DNA of 64,000 bases, taken from positions 25,352,552 through 25,416,551 of the forward strand of contig OX463832.1 in NCBI GenBank assembly GCA_949825045.1, given 5' to 3'. The notes below the pieces were generated by a model that did not search any database, was not told where the DNA came from, and saw only the letters and a list, made by a program, of their open reading frames with translations. This stretch comes from Argyresthia goedartella. Taxonomy: Eukaryota > Arthropoda > Insecta > Lepidoptera > Argyresthiidae. How positions within the stretch are numbered: the stretch's first letter is position 1; each line of letters starts with the position of its first letter. Of this stretch, positions 10,651 to 22,690 are shown piece by piece. Position numbers and translations under genes: made by a program.

Positions 10651-10714
10651 TCAATGCTGTTGGGGCCGTTTTGTAACAGGTATAATTTAAGTTTATGTTT
10701 AAAGCTGCTGTGTG

Positions 10715-11020
10715 TAACTAAAGTGAAGTCTTCTCCTTCTTTCTCCTCGCCTTTGTCCCGTTATACGGGGTCGGCTTTCCCAATCATGCGCCGCCACTTG
10801 CACCGATCTTGTGCGTCTTCTGCTTGAAGGCCCTTCTCTTTCATGTCTCTCTGGACGTTCAATATCCAGGTGGCTTGAGGTCTTCATCTTCCCCTCTTGT
10901 TTATAGCCATGGATAGGCACTTTTTCACGACATGATCATCTTCTCTTCGTAGGATATGACCGTACCATCTCAGTCTGGATTCCCTTATTTTATCTGTTAT
11001 GTTTGCAACTTTGAAGCTTC
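10715..11020 (-). pseudogene. LINE 3' coding remnant, RTE-like
   Basis: Minus-strand translation gives RWYGHILRREDDHVVKKCLS and, after a frame change, ATWILNVQRDMKEKGLQAED followed by DRCKWRRMIGKADPV. This resembles the C-terminal 'RWYGHV-RR' tail of many animal RTE-like LINE proteins. The frame break shows it is dead. No RT core is present. Confidence 0.55.
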
Positions 11021-12151
11021 CCCTTATAAGTAACTAAAGTGAAGTAAATAAATAAATAAGGGGAGGGGGGGGATAACTTAACCAGACGCCCTCGGATAAC
11101 TCGCCAAATAGTCTTGTGGCCCCCGGAACATACGACTACGGAGCTTGGTGGATCTAATGACAACGGTTCTCTGCCAGCCCGTTTGGGAAACGGCATGACA
11201 GCTTGCTCTGTATGTTGCACAGATAACTGTTCACAGTCTACTCTAGTCGCGCCATTAGCACGAGCAACTAATTTATTCTAATGAGATCTTTGACTCGGCG
11301 AAATCGAGAACAAACAACCGAGATGCGCCATTATAAGAACACTTCATGTTGTGCAACAATAATTATTACTAGCTGCCCCCGGCGCTGCTTTGCAACGCGT
11401 CTTCGTGTTAGTTAGTTTCGAGTTAGTTCTCATAGTAGTCATAAAACTATTCGTTTATCATTTAAAGGCACCTTGTTGAGCATAATATGCTTCAGACCTC
11501 AGATTAACGAAACTCTTTGCTGACAAACTTTATGCATCGCACTGTCACACGTCACACATAAGTTCCGCCACCAACAAAGAGGTTGAATGCAGTAAATTGA
11601 TTAATCAACGACAAAGGAGTTACCAACGCCATCTAGCGAAAGAGCCTGGACTTTTCATACAAAATATTTTTCGATTTTTTGGCTGTTTCTTTGCGTTTTT
11701 TGTAATTTAATTTTTATCTAAACCTAATCTGGACTGCGGAGAATAAAATCAAATAGGAATTATACAAAATAGTACCTTCCTAATTTATTTATTTTGGCTT
11801 ATATCCTACATTTATTACGGAACCCTGTGCGAAGTCCGACACGCACTTGGTCGGTTTTTATAAGTTAAGAAGATATATTATTATTATTATTATTATTATC
11901 CAAGGTATTAGATATTAGCTGTACATAGCTAATTAGGTGGTAATTGTTGTTTTTGTTATCGGGATCGAAACGTTTGGAGATTCACTTAGGTATTGGTAGT
12001 AACTAAGTATTTATTGCTAAATTGTAAATTTACATGTCGTTTTGTCATGGAATGTCATTAATTAGTATAGGTAATTAGTCAAATGTTTATACTATAATAT
12101 CGACGTTGTTTTTTCATAAAGTTAATAATGTAATGATAAATGTAGCCCATT
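11021..12151. other. No gene; assorted repeat debris
   Basis: It holds an AAAT run (about 11045), a GGAGGGGGGG patch, a lone terminal fragment of repeat D at about 11817-11858 (TACGGAACCCT with CGACACGCACTTGG), and ATT repeats at about 11877-11900. No coding sequence was recognised. Confidence 0.5.
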
Positions 12152-12570
12152 AAGGCGATACCTCGTCCGTGCAAAGGTCCCCGTTACTCCAGGCGGAAAG
12201 ACCCGCAGTGTGAGAGGGACGGAATCGGAAAAAAATGAAAAAACGTAGTGCTAAACAACAGAATAATTGTTTAAAAATAAACTACTCTATTTTGTTAAAA
12301 AGTTTTTTAAGGAGATTTTGCGAAAACATAATATCTACATTTGAAACGCAGTTCTACAATGAAATTAGTTAGGATTTCAGAATTACAGGAAAAAATAATA
12401 TAATTTAGAGGTGTTTTCGTAATTAAATTCTATCGAGAAAATTTCATCCAATCGCGTTTTTGTCTTGGTGAAAATCTTAATAAAATACTTAATAAACGTT
12501 TACCAAAAAATCAAATCTGTAGATGACTTCATGGTGGAGTAAATAGATTCGAAAAAAAACCCCATTTTAT
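12152..12570 (+). repeat. Repeat H, uninterrupted copy
   Basis: This copy lets the insertion at 6105-6536 in the other copy be recognised. CCAGGCGGAAAGACCCGCAG is continuous here but split there. Confidence 0.75.
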
Positions 12571-12585
12571 TTTCGTAGCACCTTA

Positions 12586-12951
12586 ATGTACCCACCGACG
12601 GGCACGGGTCTTTACCCAGATACAAGTAAGCCATACTCCACCACGCTGGCTCAGTGCAGGATGATGGAGGGGTGTCGGACTAGTGGCCAACCCGACAGTC
12701 AGAAGTTATCAAACTGCCCTAGTAGGGCCTCTGACCAGCTTTACGACTGCCACCGAGTAGCGATAGTAGCCGCGACCTACAGCTTAACGAGTCTTCCGAA
12801 ACACGGCATCGTCCGAGACAAATACCACATAGAACGGACACCCATCCAGTACCCGTCTCGGCTAGATGTTGCTACCCGCACGAACGTTTCCGATGTGCGA
12901 ATACCGCTAGGCCACGGACGCTTCAAGTTAATAATAAATAAATTAATTTAA
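12586..12951 (+). repeat. Repeat F copy with fortuitous open frame
   Basis: It shares ACGCTGGCTCAGTGCAGG and CGATAGTAGCCG with 1336-1500. The 121-codon frame has no recognisable domain. The paired copy breaks the frame, so I treat it as non-coding repeat DNA. Confidence 0.5.
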
Positions 12952-13550
12952 TGTTTAGGTAAGGTGCAATAAAAAAAAACGTATTTTTTTTAAATAAAAT
13001 AGTTTGATAAAGGGGTTTGTCAATGCTGTAGTGTATTAGGTTCCCTTCAAGAGCTGGAGGTTACCACAATCTTGTTCCGATTCAAATTAGGTTCAAAACA
13101 AGAACATCACCATGGCAACCATTTCCATTCCAATTCGCCGTAATTGGCTTCATTTAGCAGACGGTCAGGGCAATTTTGCGGATCAAATTAGGTTCCTAAT
13201 CTGAATCGGCATAAGACGTTATGGTAACGTCTGTCTTTAAGTGGTTTGTATTTGATTGATAATTGCCAAATATAAATACTGGATTTTGTTGGGGGGACAA
13301 ATGTTCACGCCCCCCGCCCCGCCCTTCACGTATCCCTTGGGTAGTGCTAACGAGGAACAAAACAATCTCAAGACATTGATTTCGTGATATCTTTCAAATC
13401 CCTTTGACGCTGCCTAGAAAGTGGTAAAAACTGTATACAGGGTGTTTGGAGTACGGAGCGACAATTTTTTTTTGGGACTAGGGGACTCGTGCTTAACAAC
13501 TTTCACTGTGAAACCGATTTGATCAGAGCAACTTAATTATTCACTTCTCC

Positions 13551-13684
13551 TTTTATAATAATGTCTCCATTAATGTCTTGTATTGCTGGAAGAAATCTCT
13601 TTTTAGAGATAAGCTCGCCTTTGTACATACATTTTATTTTAATGTAACTTGTAAATTATTTGCGTGCAATAAAGAATTATGAAT
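13551..13684 (+). repeat. LINE-B 3' UTR fragment
   Basis: Contains GCTGGAAGAAATCTC, the hairpin ATCTCTTTTTAGAGAT, TAAGCTCGCCTTTGTACAT and CAATAAAGAATTATGAAT, matching the 3' end of the LINE at 51016-53782. It is a heavily 5'-truncated insertion. Confidence 0.85.
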
Positions 13685-13820
13685 TCTCCATACACTTTGC
13701 ACCGAGCGGTTATCAGCTGATTTGTATGGAGAAGTCAAAAATAAAGTTGCTCCTATCAAATCGGTTTCAAAGTGAAAGTTGTTCACAATGCTGTCCGCTA
13801 CTCCCCAAAAAAAAATTGTC

Positions 13821-13912
13821 GCTCCATACTCCAAACACCCTACGCTCCATACTCCAAACACCCTACGCTCCATACTCCAAACACCCTACGCTCCATACTC
13901 CAAACACCCTAC
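13821..13912 (+). repeat. Four tandem 23-bp units
   Basis: Four consecutive identical units, each starting GCTCCATACTCCAAACACCC. The unit equals the terminal 23 bp of the foldback element, so the terminal repeat itself has been amplified. Confidence 0.95.
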
Positions 13913-13993
13913 CAGTCCCTTAACTAATCGACTTTACTCACAGACCAGATATCTGTTCTGTGACTTTACTACATATTTCAAAACATTCCGAGG

Positions 13994-14400
13994 ACGACCT
14001 CTGTGGCGCAGCGGCTGTGGCTCCGCCTACCATGCGAGAGGTCCCGGGTTCGATCCCCTGGGGCTGGGGTTAAAGAGAGAGAAAAAAAAAGTGGTTGTCT
14101 GCAAAGTCGGTTACGGACGATCATTTTACGTGATAACGTCATAACAAACGCTTAGGCCGATCGTGCCTCTCTATCGCTTGCTCCGCGCTCTCGCTTGCAC
14201 GCTCGGCTCGGGCGGAACGTGACGGTGATTTACTGTTTCGTGCGTGGAGCCGGCGTTCATCGATTTACAAGACGTTATCAAGTCGTGTGCGTGACGTCGC
14301 TGTTGCTGGTCCCCACGACACACACGGTATCCCACTGTGGGGCCAGAAGCAATGTATGTATGTGTCTGTATGTAAATGTAAATATTCATTTGTAGGGCAG
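13994..14400 (+). repeat. SINE-B, probably interrupted
   Basis: The head at 13994-14090 has a tRNA-like A box (TGGCGCAGCGG) and B box (GGTTCGATCCC). The matching body (GTCCCCACGACACACACGG, GGGGCCAGAAGCAATGTATG) appears only at about 14290-14400. The compact copy at 58604-58779 has these parts adjacent, so about 200 bp at 14092-14288 look like a later insertion. Confidence 0.65.
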
Positions 14401-14585
14401 GAAGGTAACACAAAACCGACTGCACTCGAGTTCAATAGCAGTCGAATCAATTGTCGAAATTGCCTTGCGCAGGAGTCGACCGGTATATCGGCTAATTCTG
14501 TAGGCTGGCTATATTTGGAACAGCCATCAAGTAGAAAATTGCTGTGCTATTCAAGTGGGTGTGTTGGTGGAATTATTTAAATAGC

Positions 14586-14871
14586 ATCAGTCAAGTGCGA
14601 GTCGGGCTCACAAGCAAAGGGTTCCCTACCATTGTACGAGAAAAAAGACAGAGACGTCTCTTGTGTGGAGGCCTCACATTCATTTTTAGGGTTCTGTACA
14701 CCAAGCGTGCCAAACGGGACCCTATTACTAAGCCTCCGCTGTCCGTCGGTCTGTCCGTCCGTCTCTCCGTCAGTCTGTCCGTCACCGGGCTCTAACGGAT
14801 CAACCGCAATAGGCAGAGAGCTGAAATTTTCACAGAGGGTCTATTTCTATTGCTGCTATAACAACAAATAA
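14586..14871 (-). repeat. Repeat D fragments
   Basis: 14586-14640 matches the repeat D head (CAAGTGCGAGTCGGGCTC). 14686-14871 is an inverted distal half (TTTTTAGGGTTCTGTACACC, ACGGGACCCTATTACTAAG, TGCTGCTATAACAACAAATA). The middle is missing. Confidence 0.65.
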
Positions 14872-14892
14872 TGAAACATACGGGTTTTTATA

Positions 14893-15315
14893 GTAGTTTA
14901 TGTGACTGCTACATAATGTAGGGCATTAATACTCGAGAGTACCCACTCGAGTACCAAAACGAGCCGAAGGCAAGTTTCATAATAATGTACAGTTACATAC
15001 ACTAGTTTATCTACACACATATCATAAGCTCTCTTTGATGTGTTCAGGAACCGCATGTTTGACCGGCATTGTGGCTCTGCAGTTGTTTAGCTTGTTCTGT
15101 AGTACCAACTTCACAGACAAACTAGGGGCGGCACGCAGGCGGGCGTCGGCGTTCGAAATTTGAATGTCATAATATGTAGAAAAATTACGAATTATGGTCA
15201 TAATGTGTAATTTTTCAGATAAGAAATGAGTTTTTACCAAGTAGTTACATTATGCTGATCGTAACGTGAGGTGTTTGTACGCAGTAAAGAGGGTTTATGA
15301 TACGTGTTTAGATAA
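14893..15315. mobile_element. MITE-C copy
   Basis: A non-coding element whose inner ends TTATCTACACACATATCATA (15007-) and TATGATACGTGTTTAGATAA (-15315) are inverted repeats. An associated left block TATGTGACTGCTACATAATG precedes it. It includes CAGGAACCGCATGTTTGACC and a short internal hairpin near 15177-15222. Other copies are at 39050-39350 (partial), 60150-60556 and 62877-63256. Confidence 0.75.
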
Positions 15316-15559
15316 GGAATTAAAAGCAGCACCCATATAAAAAATTATTTGTATGGCCATTTTCTTCATTATTTGAATTTTGTGTCAAGCCAGATTTATA
15401 TTCTGCCAGTGTCCAGTGTATTTTGAAAAAAATTGTGGAAATTAACATAATGGGAATGTTTCCTTGCTTGTATACTACCTTTTTTTTTATTGAATATAAA
15501 TAAATAAATTATCTTATTCAACGTCAAAATTATACTTACTTATAACTACAAGTAATTTT

Positions 15560-16215
15560 TTTTTATATAAAAAAAAGACTACACCCTTTCGGAAGGTGGG
15601 CCTCGGGGTTAAGAAGAAACGGCAAGAAACTCCCCCATACCTTTTTTTTTAAAAAGTGACTTTACAACAGGTACTGATTTCGGTCTAAGGAAATTCGCCG
15701 GCGAGTGATAGACTTGATCCATCGCCCCTCGTCGAATTTCTGTGCGCTGAGATGGTATGGACCATGCAGTTTTGTCATCTAAGTATTCCCTAACACTATA
15801 ATAGGACTTTCTTATCAGCTCATTTTTAACATAGTTTTTGAACCTCTTTTCAGGAAGGATCAATGATTCCTGTGGTATTTTATTGTAGAAGCGAATACAG
15901 TGCCCCATGAATGATGTGCCTACTTTACTTAGTCTAAATAATGGTAGTGCTAACCTATTTTTATTTCTAGTGTTAATTGTATGGCTATCACCTACAATTT
16001 TAAATAAAGCTATGTTTTTTCTTACATGCATGATATTCTCGTATATATATTGACAGGTAACCGTAAGTATATTAATTTCTTTGAATTTTTCTCTTAATGA
16101 TTCTCTAGCATCTAATTGATATATCGCCCTGATCGCCCTTTTTGTAAGAAAAATATCGTATTTATATCTGCTGCTCTCCCCCAGAGCAATATTCCATAAG
16201 ACATAATTACCTCAT
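15560..16215 (-). pseudogene. LINE-A-type C-terminal fragment
   Basis: The minus strand encodes SYGILLWGRAADINT, then after a frame change AIYQLDARESLREKFKEINI, CIRFYNKIPQESLILPEKRF and YSVREYLDD. These match YGILLWGHAANANSIF, VSLREKFKEINILTF and RYYNKVP in the LINE-A frame at 3688-5346. RT core and endonuclease are absent. A frameshift near 16130 marks it as decayed. The 3' side carries the CCCGAGGCCCACCTTCCG UTR remnant. Confidence 0.8.
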
Positions 16216-16290
16216 ACTATAACTATAACTATAACTTTACCTCATACTATAATCACAGAATAATTAATAGTACTACGCTATAATATCGTC

Positions 16291-16494
16291 GACCCGAATG
16301 GCCGGGTCCCGGTTTCGAGTCCCGGTGGGGACAAATATTTGTTTGATGAGAGCTGACTTCTGTACCCTAGTCATGGTTGTTTATCTATCTAAGTATAATA
16401 TTTATCTATATAAGTACGTGTATCGTTGTCTAGTACCCAACATACAGGGAATCCTAGTTTGGGGCTAGATCAATGTGTGTAAATAGTGTCCAAG

Positions 16495-16526
<32 letters not shown>
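16291..16526 (+). repeat. SINE-A with deleted head centre
   Basis: GACCCGAATGGCCGG is followed directly by GTCCCGGTTTCGAGTCCCGG, so about 40 bp between the A and B boxes are missing. Body and ATT-repeat tail are otherwise normal. Loss of part of the promoter region suggests it cannot be transcribed efficiently. Confidence 0.85.
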
Positions 16527-16916
16527 AGGTATAATTATTATAAAAATATGGGCTATGGGATATACATGCCAGGTGTTGGGAAGCAGTACTTCCTGCGGGT
16601 ATGAGCAACCGTTAAATACACTCAGTTTTGTAGACAGTATAAGTAAAACGACATGCATTCAAGGTGAACCAGCCCACAAAGAATTCGTCTACTTGTGAAG
16701 CAGGTACATGAAGTCTGAAGAACGACTTTGCAATCAGTTTGAAGTTTGAGCGATACAGCCTACACACTGAGTTACAGAAATAATCTTGAATTTTCTAAAC
16801 CACGCAAAATCTTAATAGGGGTTATGTCAAGGCATGAGAACTGTCACGAACATTATGATCTCAGAAATAAGAGCAATGTAATTCGTAATTTCGTAATTTC
16901 TTTATTGTACTACACA

Positions 16917-17160
16917 AAACAGTCATACAGATAACTTATAATAGAAAAAACATGTACAAAGGCGAGCTTATCTCTCAAAAGAGATCTCTTCCAGCAAACC
17001 AAGATGGTAGGAGAGGTGATGGTTGAGCGGGGGAAGACCTGCGCGTACAATAAAACTCTATAAATACTACGACTAATATATACTACAAACAATATTATAC
17101 TGATAACCCTAATTGCTAAAAATAGACTGCATACACAATTACTTAAATACAACGTAAAAA
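16917..17160 (-). repeat. LINE-B 3' UTR (inverted)
   Basis: GGCGAGCTTATCTCTCAAAA and GAGATCTCTTCCAGCAAACC are the complement of the LINE-B 3' UTR block with its hairpin. The adjoining 17010-17160 (ACCTGCGCGTACAATAA) is also complementary to the region before the hairpin at 53610-53660. An 80-codon minus-strand frame across it is not a gene. Confidence 0.8.
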
Positions 17161-17264
17161 TATGAATAAACCGTATAATAAACTAATACATACAAATATA
17201 TATATATATCTAACTGGAAAGGGAGAGATAGTGCTGCAATGTTTTATAATAAAAAAACGCCCAT

Positions 17265-17592
17265 GGAAGGGTCTGTCTCTTTGACGATTTACTTTGGGAA
17301 AAAATGGTTTCAGGAACTACAATTTCTTAAGACCTATCTACAGACACCCCACACCCATAGATTTAATGAAAAAAAAATGTGTTTTCAGTTCCATCTATGA
17401 GCCCTTTAATTATTTAAATTTTTGAATAAAACTCGTAAACTGCACCGAACACATCTTACACACACATACGAAGTTTCAAGTGTTTAGTCCTAATAGTTTT
17501 TGCATAAAGTTGCGGTGACATAAGGACGAAAGGACAGACAGACTTGATGAAACTTTAAGGGTTCCTTGTTTCCCTACAGAACCCTAAAAATG
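17265..17592 (-). repeat. Repeat D2, inverted partial copy
   Basis: Ends in ACAGAACCCTAAAAATGAG and contains AAGGGTCTGTCTCTTTGACG and CTAATAGTTTTTGCATAAAG, matching 7165-7560 inverted. Confidence 0.7.
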
Positions 17593-18015
17593 AGAGAAAT
17601 TCAAGGCAAAAATATGATTTGGTATGTTAGTTACATATACACAAAATAATAAACATAATCACCAAATTTTAAAGCATAGGAGAAGTAAAAATTTCATCAG
17701 TACAAAATTGTATAAAACAGCTGACTCAATTGTGTAGATCAAATTTATTTTTTCGCCCCCTACCTTTAGCTGTATGGGTGCCCCCTTAAAAACATCAAAA
17801 TTATTTGTCAGAGTCAGGTCAGAGACTCCTATTTAAATAAATTAAGAGATTTTTAAAAACTTTTCCTGTATTCTGCTTGTTTATTAGTTGTTAAAGAAAT
17901 TATCATATCTTTTTTGTACATTTGTTCAATAGTTTGACGAGAATATCCTTCAAAATTAAAACTCGCACGATCGTAGCATATCGGTTGTAGTATGTGAACT
18001 TAGTGTTAACTATTT

Positions 18016-19606
18016 TTGTGCCTTTCTTTGTTGTTTTGGTGTTTTGTGGCTTTAAATTTATTTATTTTATTACATTTAGGACATTTGCTTACGGATGAAG
18101 ACATATGTGAGATTTTGGAAAATAGCAATATCTCCGAAATCAAAGATTTGGACGACGACGACGTAGATTTCGATCCCGATGTCCTATTTCGGCAGACAGC
18201 TGAAGAAAACGTAACTGAAGAGGAGCAGGATGACGAAACAATCGATGGAACACCGTCTACGGTATCTACTTCCGCTATTCCATGAATACAGCCGCCTTCA
18301 CTGCCAACTAAGTCACCTCTCCCGTCAACATCAAGGGCTACTATCCGAGAATTAAGAAGTTCCCGTCAAAGGCCTTCCCGTTCAACTTCTGTCCCGAATG
18401 ATAGATCGAGATCCCCTGCAAGTCATCGTGGAAGAGGCTCCATTTGTGGGAGAAGACCAGATTCCGTACCCGTGCAAGAAAGCGAATATGGAAGCAGACA
18501 GCTTTTACAGGGAAGTCCCATGACTATCCTGTCTTGCCAACAAAGCCGGTAAGACTTCCAAAAGATTATGTCAATGACTATTTTGACAATGAGTTTTTAG
18601 AAAATATCTCTCACTGTACCAACTTATATTACCTACGCACTACTGGCCATGAACTCAAATCTACGGGTTGAAATTGCTAAAGTATTTGCAATACATATCA
18701 TCATGGGGTGCATTCCCTATCCTCGAGTACCAATATATTGGAGAGCGGGTACTAGATTAGGCCTGATTTCTGAGGCCGTTTACCACGGCCGGTATTTCAC
18801 CACCGTTCCGTTGACTGAGGAAATTGAAAAGTTAGGTCTGCATTCAACTGGTACCATAATGCAGAACCGAATCCCAGATCGAGCGACTATTAAATTCAAA
18901 AAAGATACAGAGATGCAACGCGGCGAGTCTCAGCAGTTTGTTTGTACCCCTACCGCAATAGTAAAATGGAAGGATAATAAATCTGTATTACTAGCGTCGA
19001 ACTGTACCGCCGCCGAAGAACAATCAAACGTAAAACGATGGGACAAAAAACGTAAAGTTTATGTCGATGTTTCAGCCCCCAAAATAGTCAGGAACTACAA
19101 CCAGTTCATGGGTGGTGTCGATGTACTGGACCAACAGATGGAATATTATCGAACATTCATCAAAACTAAAAAGTGGACATTGAAAGTTTTGATTCAGAGT
19201 TGTTTGAGAGTTTTAGATCTGTCAGTTGCAGTTGTTAATGCTTGGAGGCTATACAGAAACGACTGTTTGGCTAATAAACTTCCCAGAAAGGACTCAATGC
19301 CCCATCTTGACTTTCGAATGAATGTTGCTGAGAGCTTATCATCGATACCTGATCGTACTCGCAACGAAGACAGCGAAGAACCTTCGAGATTACAAAATAT
19401 ATAGGCCAGCTATCGCACCATCAGAAGCGAAAAGATATGACGGCTACGAGCATTATCCTATTAGTGATGATATAAAAGCGCCCAGGTCTTGTCGGTTCGA
19501 AGAATGTGGTAGTCGCTCAAAAATAAGGTGTGAAAAAAGAACCGTTTATTTGTGTCTGTCTAGTGACAAAAATTGTTTTAAGACTTATCACATAACAAAT
19601 AAGTAA
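18016..19606 (+). pseudogene. piggyBac-like transposase relic
   Basis: Pieces in changing frames assemble into a domesticated-looking but broken piggyBac transposase. An acidic N-terminus (LLTDEDICEILENSN, DLDDDDVDFD; 18016-18285) is followed by DYVNDYFDNEFLENISHCTN (about 18460-18666). Then come EIAKVFAIHIIMG and PIYWRAGTRLGLISEAVYHG (18667-), TGTIMQNRIPDRATIKFKKD and the third catalytic block FMGGVDVLDQQMEYYRTF (to 19404). The zinc-binding tail CRFEECGSRSKIRCEKRTVY ... CLSSDKNCFKTYH lies in yet another frame (to 19606). Family members cut and paste at TTAA using three Asp. Here the segment carrying the first two is deleted between AVYHGRYF and TTVPL (about 18793). One in-frame stop (18283) and at least three frame changes add to that. 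It cannot transpose. Confidence 0.85.
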
Positions 19607-20148
19607 AATATTTGTTTATAAGTATTACATAAGGCTGATTATTATTGATTAAACAAACTTCCTACCATATTATAATACTTATCAAAACTGTAACTGTTGA
19701 TTTCTGTACGATTCCATCATGCATTGTCAGATATTTTAACGTCAGCTTTAATGTATATTGCTGTTTTAATTATTGATGATGATGATGATGGTGGAACAGG
19801 AAAGAAGAGTGATAACTTGATAAATCACTTTATTTCTAATGATTACAATTGGCACTTTTTGATAGACGAATGTGAACTGATCGATAATTCTAACTTACAA
19901 AATAATGAAAACAGCAATACACATTAAAGCTGACGTTAAAATTTCTGACGATGCACGATGGCATCATACAATCTCTATAAAATAAGTGTATAAAATTATG
20001 ATAACTTGTTTTAACTCAGTATGTTATGATAAAGACTGATTAAAAATTGTGAAGAAAGATTGTACTTTTATGTCCTCATAATATAAATAAAAGATATTGT
20101 GGTTCAACATGGTTTTATTTCCATTCTAAACCCTGATGATAATACACA

Positions 20149-20198
20149 CTCACGGTTGTGCTACATACAATTATTTCTCGAAACTCACAATCGTGAGG
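20149..20198. repeat. Short inverted repeat in the piggyBac 3' region
   Basis: CTCACGGTTGTG and CACAATCGTGAG are inverted copies with one mismatch, about 25 bp apart. Position and spacing fit a subterminal inverted repeat of the piggyBac relic. Confidence 0.6.
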
Positions 20199-20314
20199 GT
20201 CTGATTGCTGGAGACCAGCACCAGCAGGATTTTTTCAGTATTTTTCTCTTATGTTTTGGACACTAAAGAAACCATGTGACCATATTTTAATAGCATTTAC
20301 AAGAATTTTATCTC

Positions 20315-20332
20315 TCGGATGTAAAGGGTTAA
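20315..20332 (+). mobile_element. Candidate right end of the piggyBac relic (TTAA)
   Basis: The stretch ends GTAAAGGGTTAA. Read inward it is TTAACCCTTTACATCC, fitting a TTAA target followed by a CCC-type piggyBac end. I found no matching left end upstream of 18016, so the left terminus is deleted or diverged. Confidence 0.5.
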
Positions 20333-20334
20333 CG

Positions 20335-20600
20335 CAAGTTTTGGAAGTACCACAGTATTAGATTATTAGACATCCAACTAATATTATAAATGGGAAAGTA
20401 GCGATGTTCAGCTGTTTGGATGTTTGTGCATCAATCACACTAAAACGGCTGAACGGATTTCGATGAAATTTAGCACAGCGATAGTTTATGACCTAGATTA
20501 ATATATAGGATACTTTTTATCCGATTGCACCAGAAGAAAGGTAATGTTATATCGGTAAATGATAATTACTAGGAACATGAAGATGAAGTCGTGGGCATCA
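20335..20600 (+). repeat. Repeat G copy
   Basis: Forward copy of the repeat at 3160-3425 (inverted there), directly abutting the TTAA at the piggyBac end. Confidence 0.75.
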
Positions 20601-22690
20601 GCTACTAAATAAATAAATTTACCCCAATAAGGCCATAACACATTATAAGCAAGCAAAAATCATGATGAAACAACATGTCTTAGAATAATGATTCAATAAG
20701 TTCATCTAAAATGACTAACTCACAATGTAGGTACATAATTTTCAGGGTAACTTTCCTCAGGCATTATGTAGCGAGCTACTGAGAATTTCAACAAAGACAA
20801 ATTTAGTAAACAAAATGTCTTCCAATCAATAGGTAAAAGTACTAGGAATTCATGAAACCCAAGGCAGTCTGTTGAGGTGTTGAGCTTGTTTACATACACG
20901 AGTATAACCCCGCCAAATTACAAAGTCAACGAACTCACTGAAGTGAGGGTGCGGAGGGTGTTCCTAAATTTTGACGGGTATTGTAAGCAAAGCGAAATCA
21001 ATGATTTTTAGACGCAATTAGAGTTCTGATTTAATATTGACCTAAGACAAATACCAATCACGAGTAAGTATCTTCAAGTGGCAAATGTAGGTAGGTATGT
21101 GAGTCATAGGATTTATGAAATAACTGAAATATTTTTTTTGCGAAATAAACAATGCCGCGTGTTTAGTCTATCGGCAAATGAACGCTCAATATTATTTATT
21201 TACAAACAGTTCTGTAGTTTTGCTGTTCTGCTCTGTCAAACTTGATATCCTTGAAAACTAAATCAAGTTTCGTCACGCAGCGTTGTTTTTATCGCTTTGT
21301 TGTTATTCTACCACAATCACTTACCGCTGAGATCTTCGAGTGTATTCAATTTCCGAGTCGCCATATTCGAAATCGAATGGCCTGTGCACACAACACTAAT
21401 TAGTCAATAGTATCTAATAAAATTCACTGTTTTCGATAATATTCGCGACGCCACAGAAATGGTGCAAGTTTTCACAATCGCCTTTGTTGTTTTCTTCTGT
21501 TTTGATTCTGCATATGACAGCCGGAAATTACGTCTTTATTGAGAGTGACGTGATCAAATACAGCCAATCAGAAGCGATTGTGAGATCGAAAGAGGATTAT
21601 CTTGACTTTAATTGGTCAATTTAAGCTAGTCAAAGACAAAACAGAACAATGTAGGTATGAACACATCCTTCCCTGGAACTGGAGATTTTAGATGTTCAAA
21701 CTCGTGCTCTGATAAAAATCATCGCTTAACTCGCTGCGCTGTTCTGTGCCTGGGTGTCTGGCTTTGAGATGTAAATTAACCGTTTATCCCAAAAGTGCAC
21801 GGTCAAATGCTCGCTGAGCCCATTGTGAATTTAAATCGGTTAGATATTAATTAATATAATGTATAATATGCCGACACTACTGCAGATATAAAAATACGTG
21901 AAATGATGTTCAAAACCAATGGCGCTTGTAAGAAAAGGCGTTTTAATTATTATTTAGAACAAACACACATAATTGTCATATTATTATAGGTTTATATTTA
22001 ACCAAATAAGGAATCGGCAACCGCTTGATAAAAAAAACGATAACTAATTTAACCTGTAAACCTGGGTAAACCCTAAAATGGAACTTTTATGACAGACGTC
22101 ACCTAGAGTACCTACTAAATATTCTATTGTGGGCATTTGTGGGAAAAATTAGCCTTTATGTCATTATTTTTTCTTTTCCGGCCAGCAGAGAAGCGAAAGG
22201 GTGAATCCTTTATTTTAAGGAGTAGAAATTACAATCAATACTTTTTTCTATATTCAATCTATGCTTTAATTTAAGTGATTCTAAAGTTAACATCAGAAAA
22301 GGCACTAAAAATAAATAAATTACAAAAGCAGTAGGTTACACGGGTTGCTTACGCTGCAAAGGAAAATTACAGTAAAATAATTAGTTACTACCTAAAAGTA
22401 TCACTATGCAAGCGCACTGTCGTCATCAAAGCGAGGGCGACGGGACCTCGTCAGCCGATTCCGTGAATGCAGGGCATGTGACAAGTCTTTCTCCATTTAT
22501 TTAGGAGAAAGTTACCAGTGGGATGAACTATTTTACCGTTCTACATTTCATTTTCACGACTCCTCAAAATGCAGTTGTGTGACTTTACCTGTTTATGCGA
22601 GCAGGGGTGACGGAAAGAGGTGCGGGCGCGGGATGGGAGAGAAAACACAAAACCTGTTCCGGCTACACCCTTTTCGCTGTATTTTACAAG
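20601..22690. other. 2-kb stretch without recognised genes
   Basis: AT-rich with no long open frame and no repeat family found elsewhere in the window. No splice-compatible coding exon was found. Confidence 0.5.

Larger units (their letters stand above)
13439..13912. mobile_element. Foldback element with interrupted centre
   Basis: The left arm 13439-13540 (AGGGTGTTTGGAGTACGGAG, CAACTTTCACTGTGAAACCG) is an inverted imperfect copy of about 13725-13843. The centre carries a LINE-B 3' end (13551-13684). TTCTCC occurs on both sides of that insert and may be its target duplication. The right end continues as four tandem 23-bp units. No coding region. Confidence 0.7.

Noticed and set aside
14195..14580. 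Overlapping frames near 14.2-14.6 kb
   Set aside because: They lie in SINE-B and its insertion; no conserved protein pattern.
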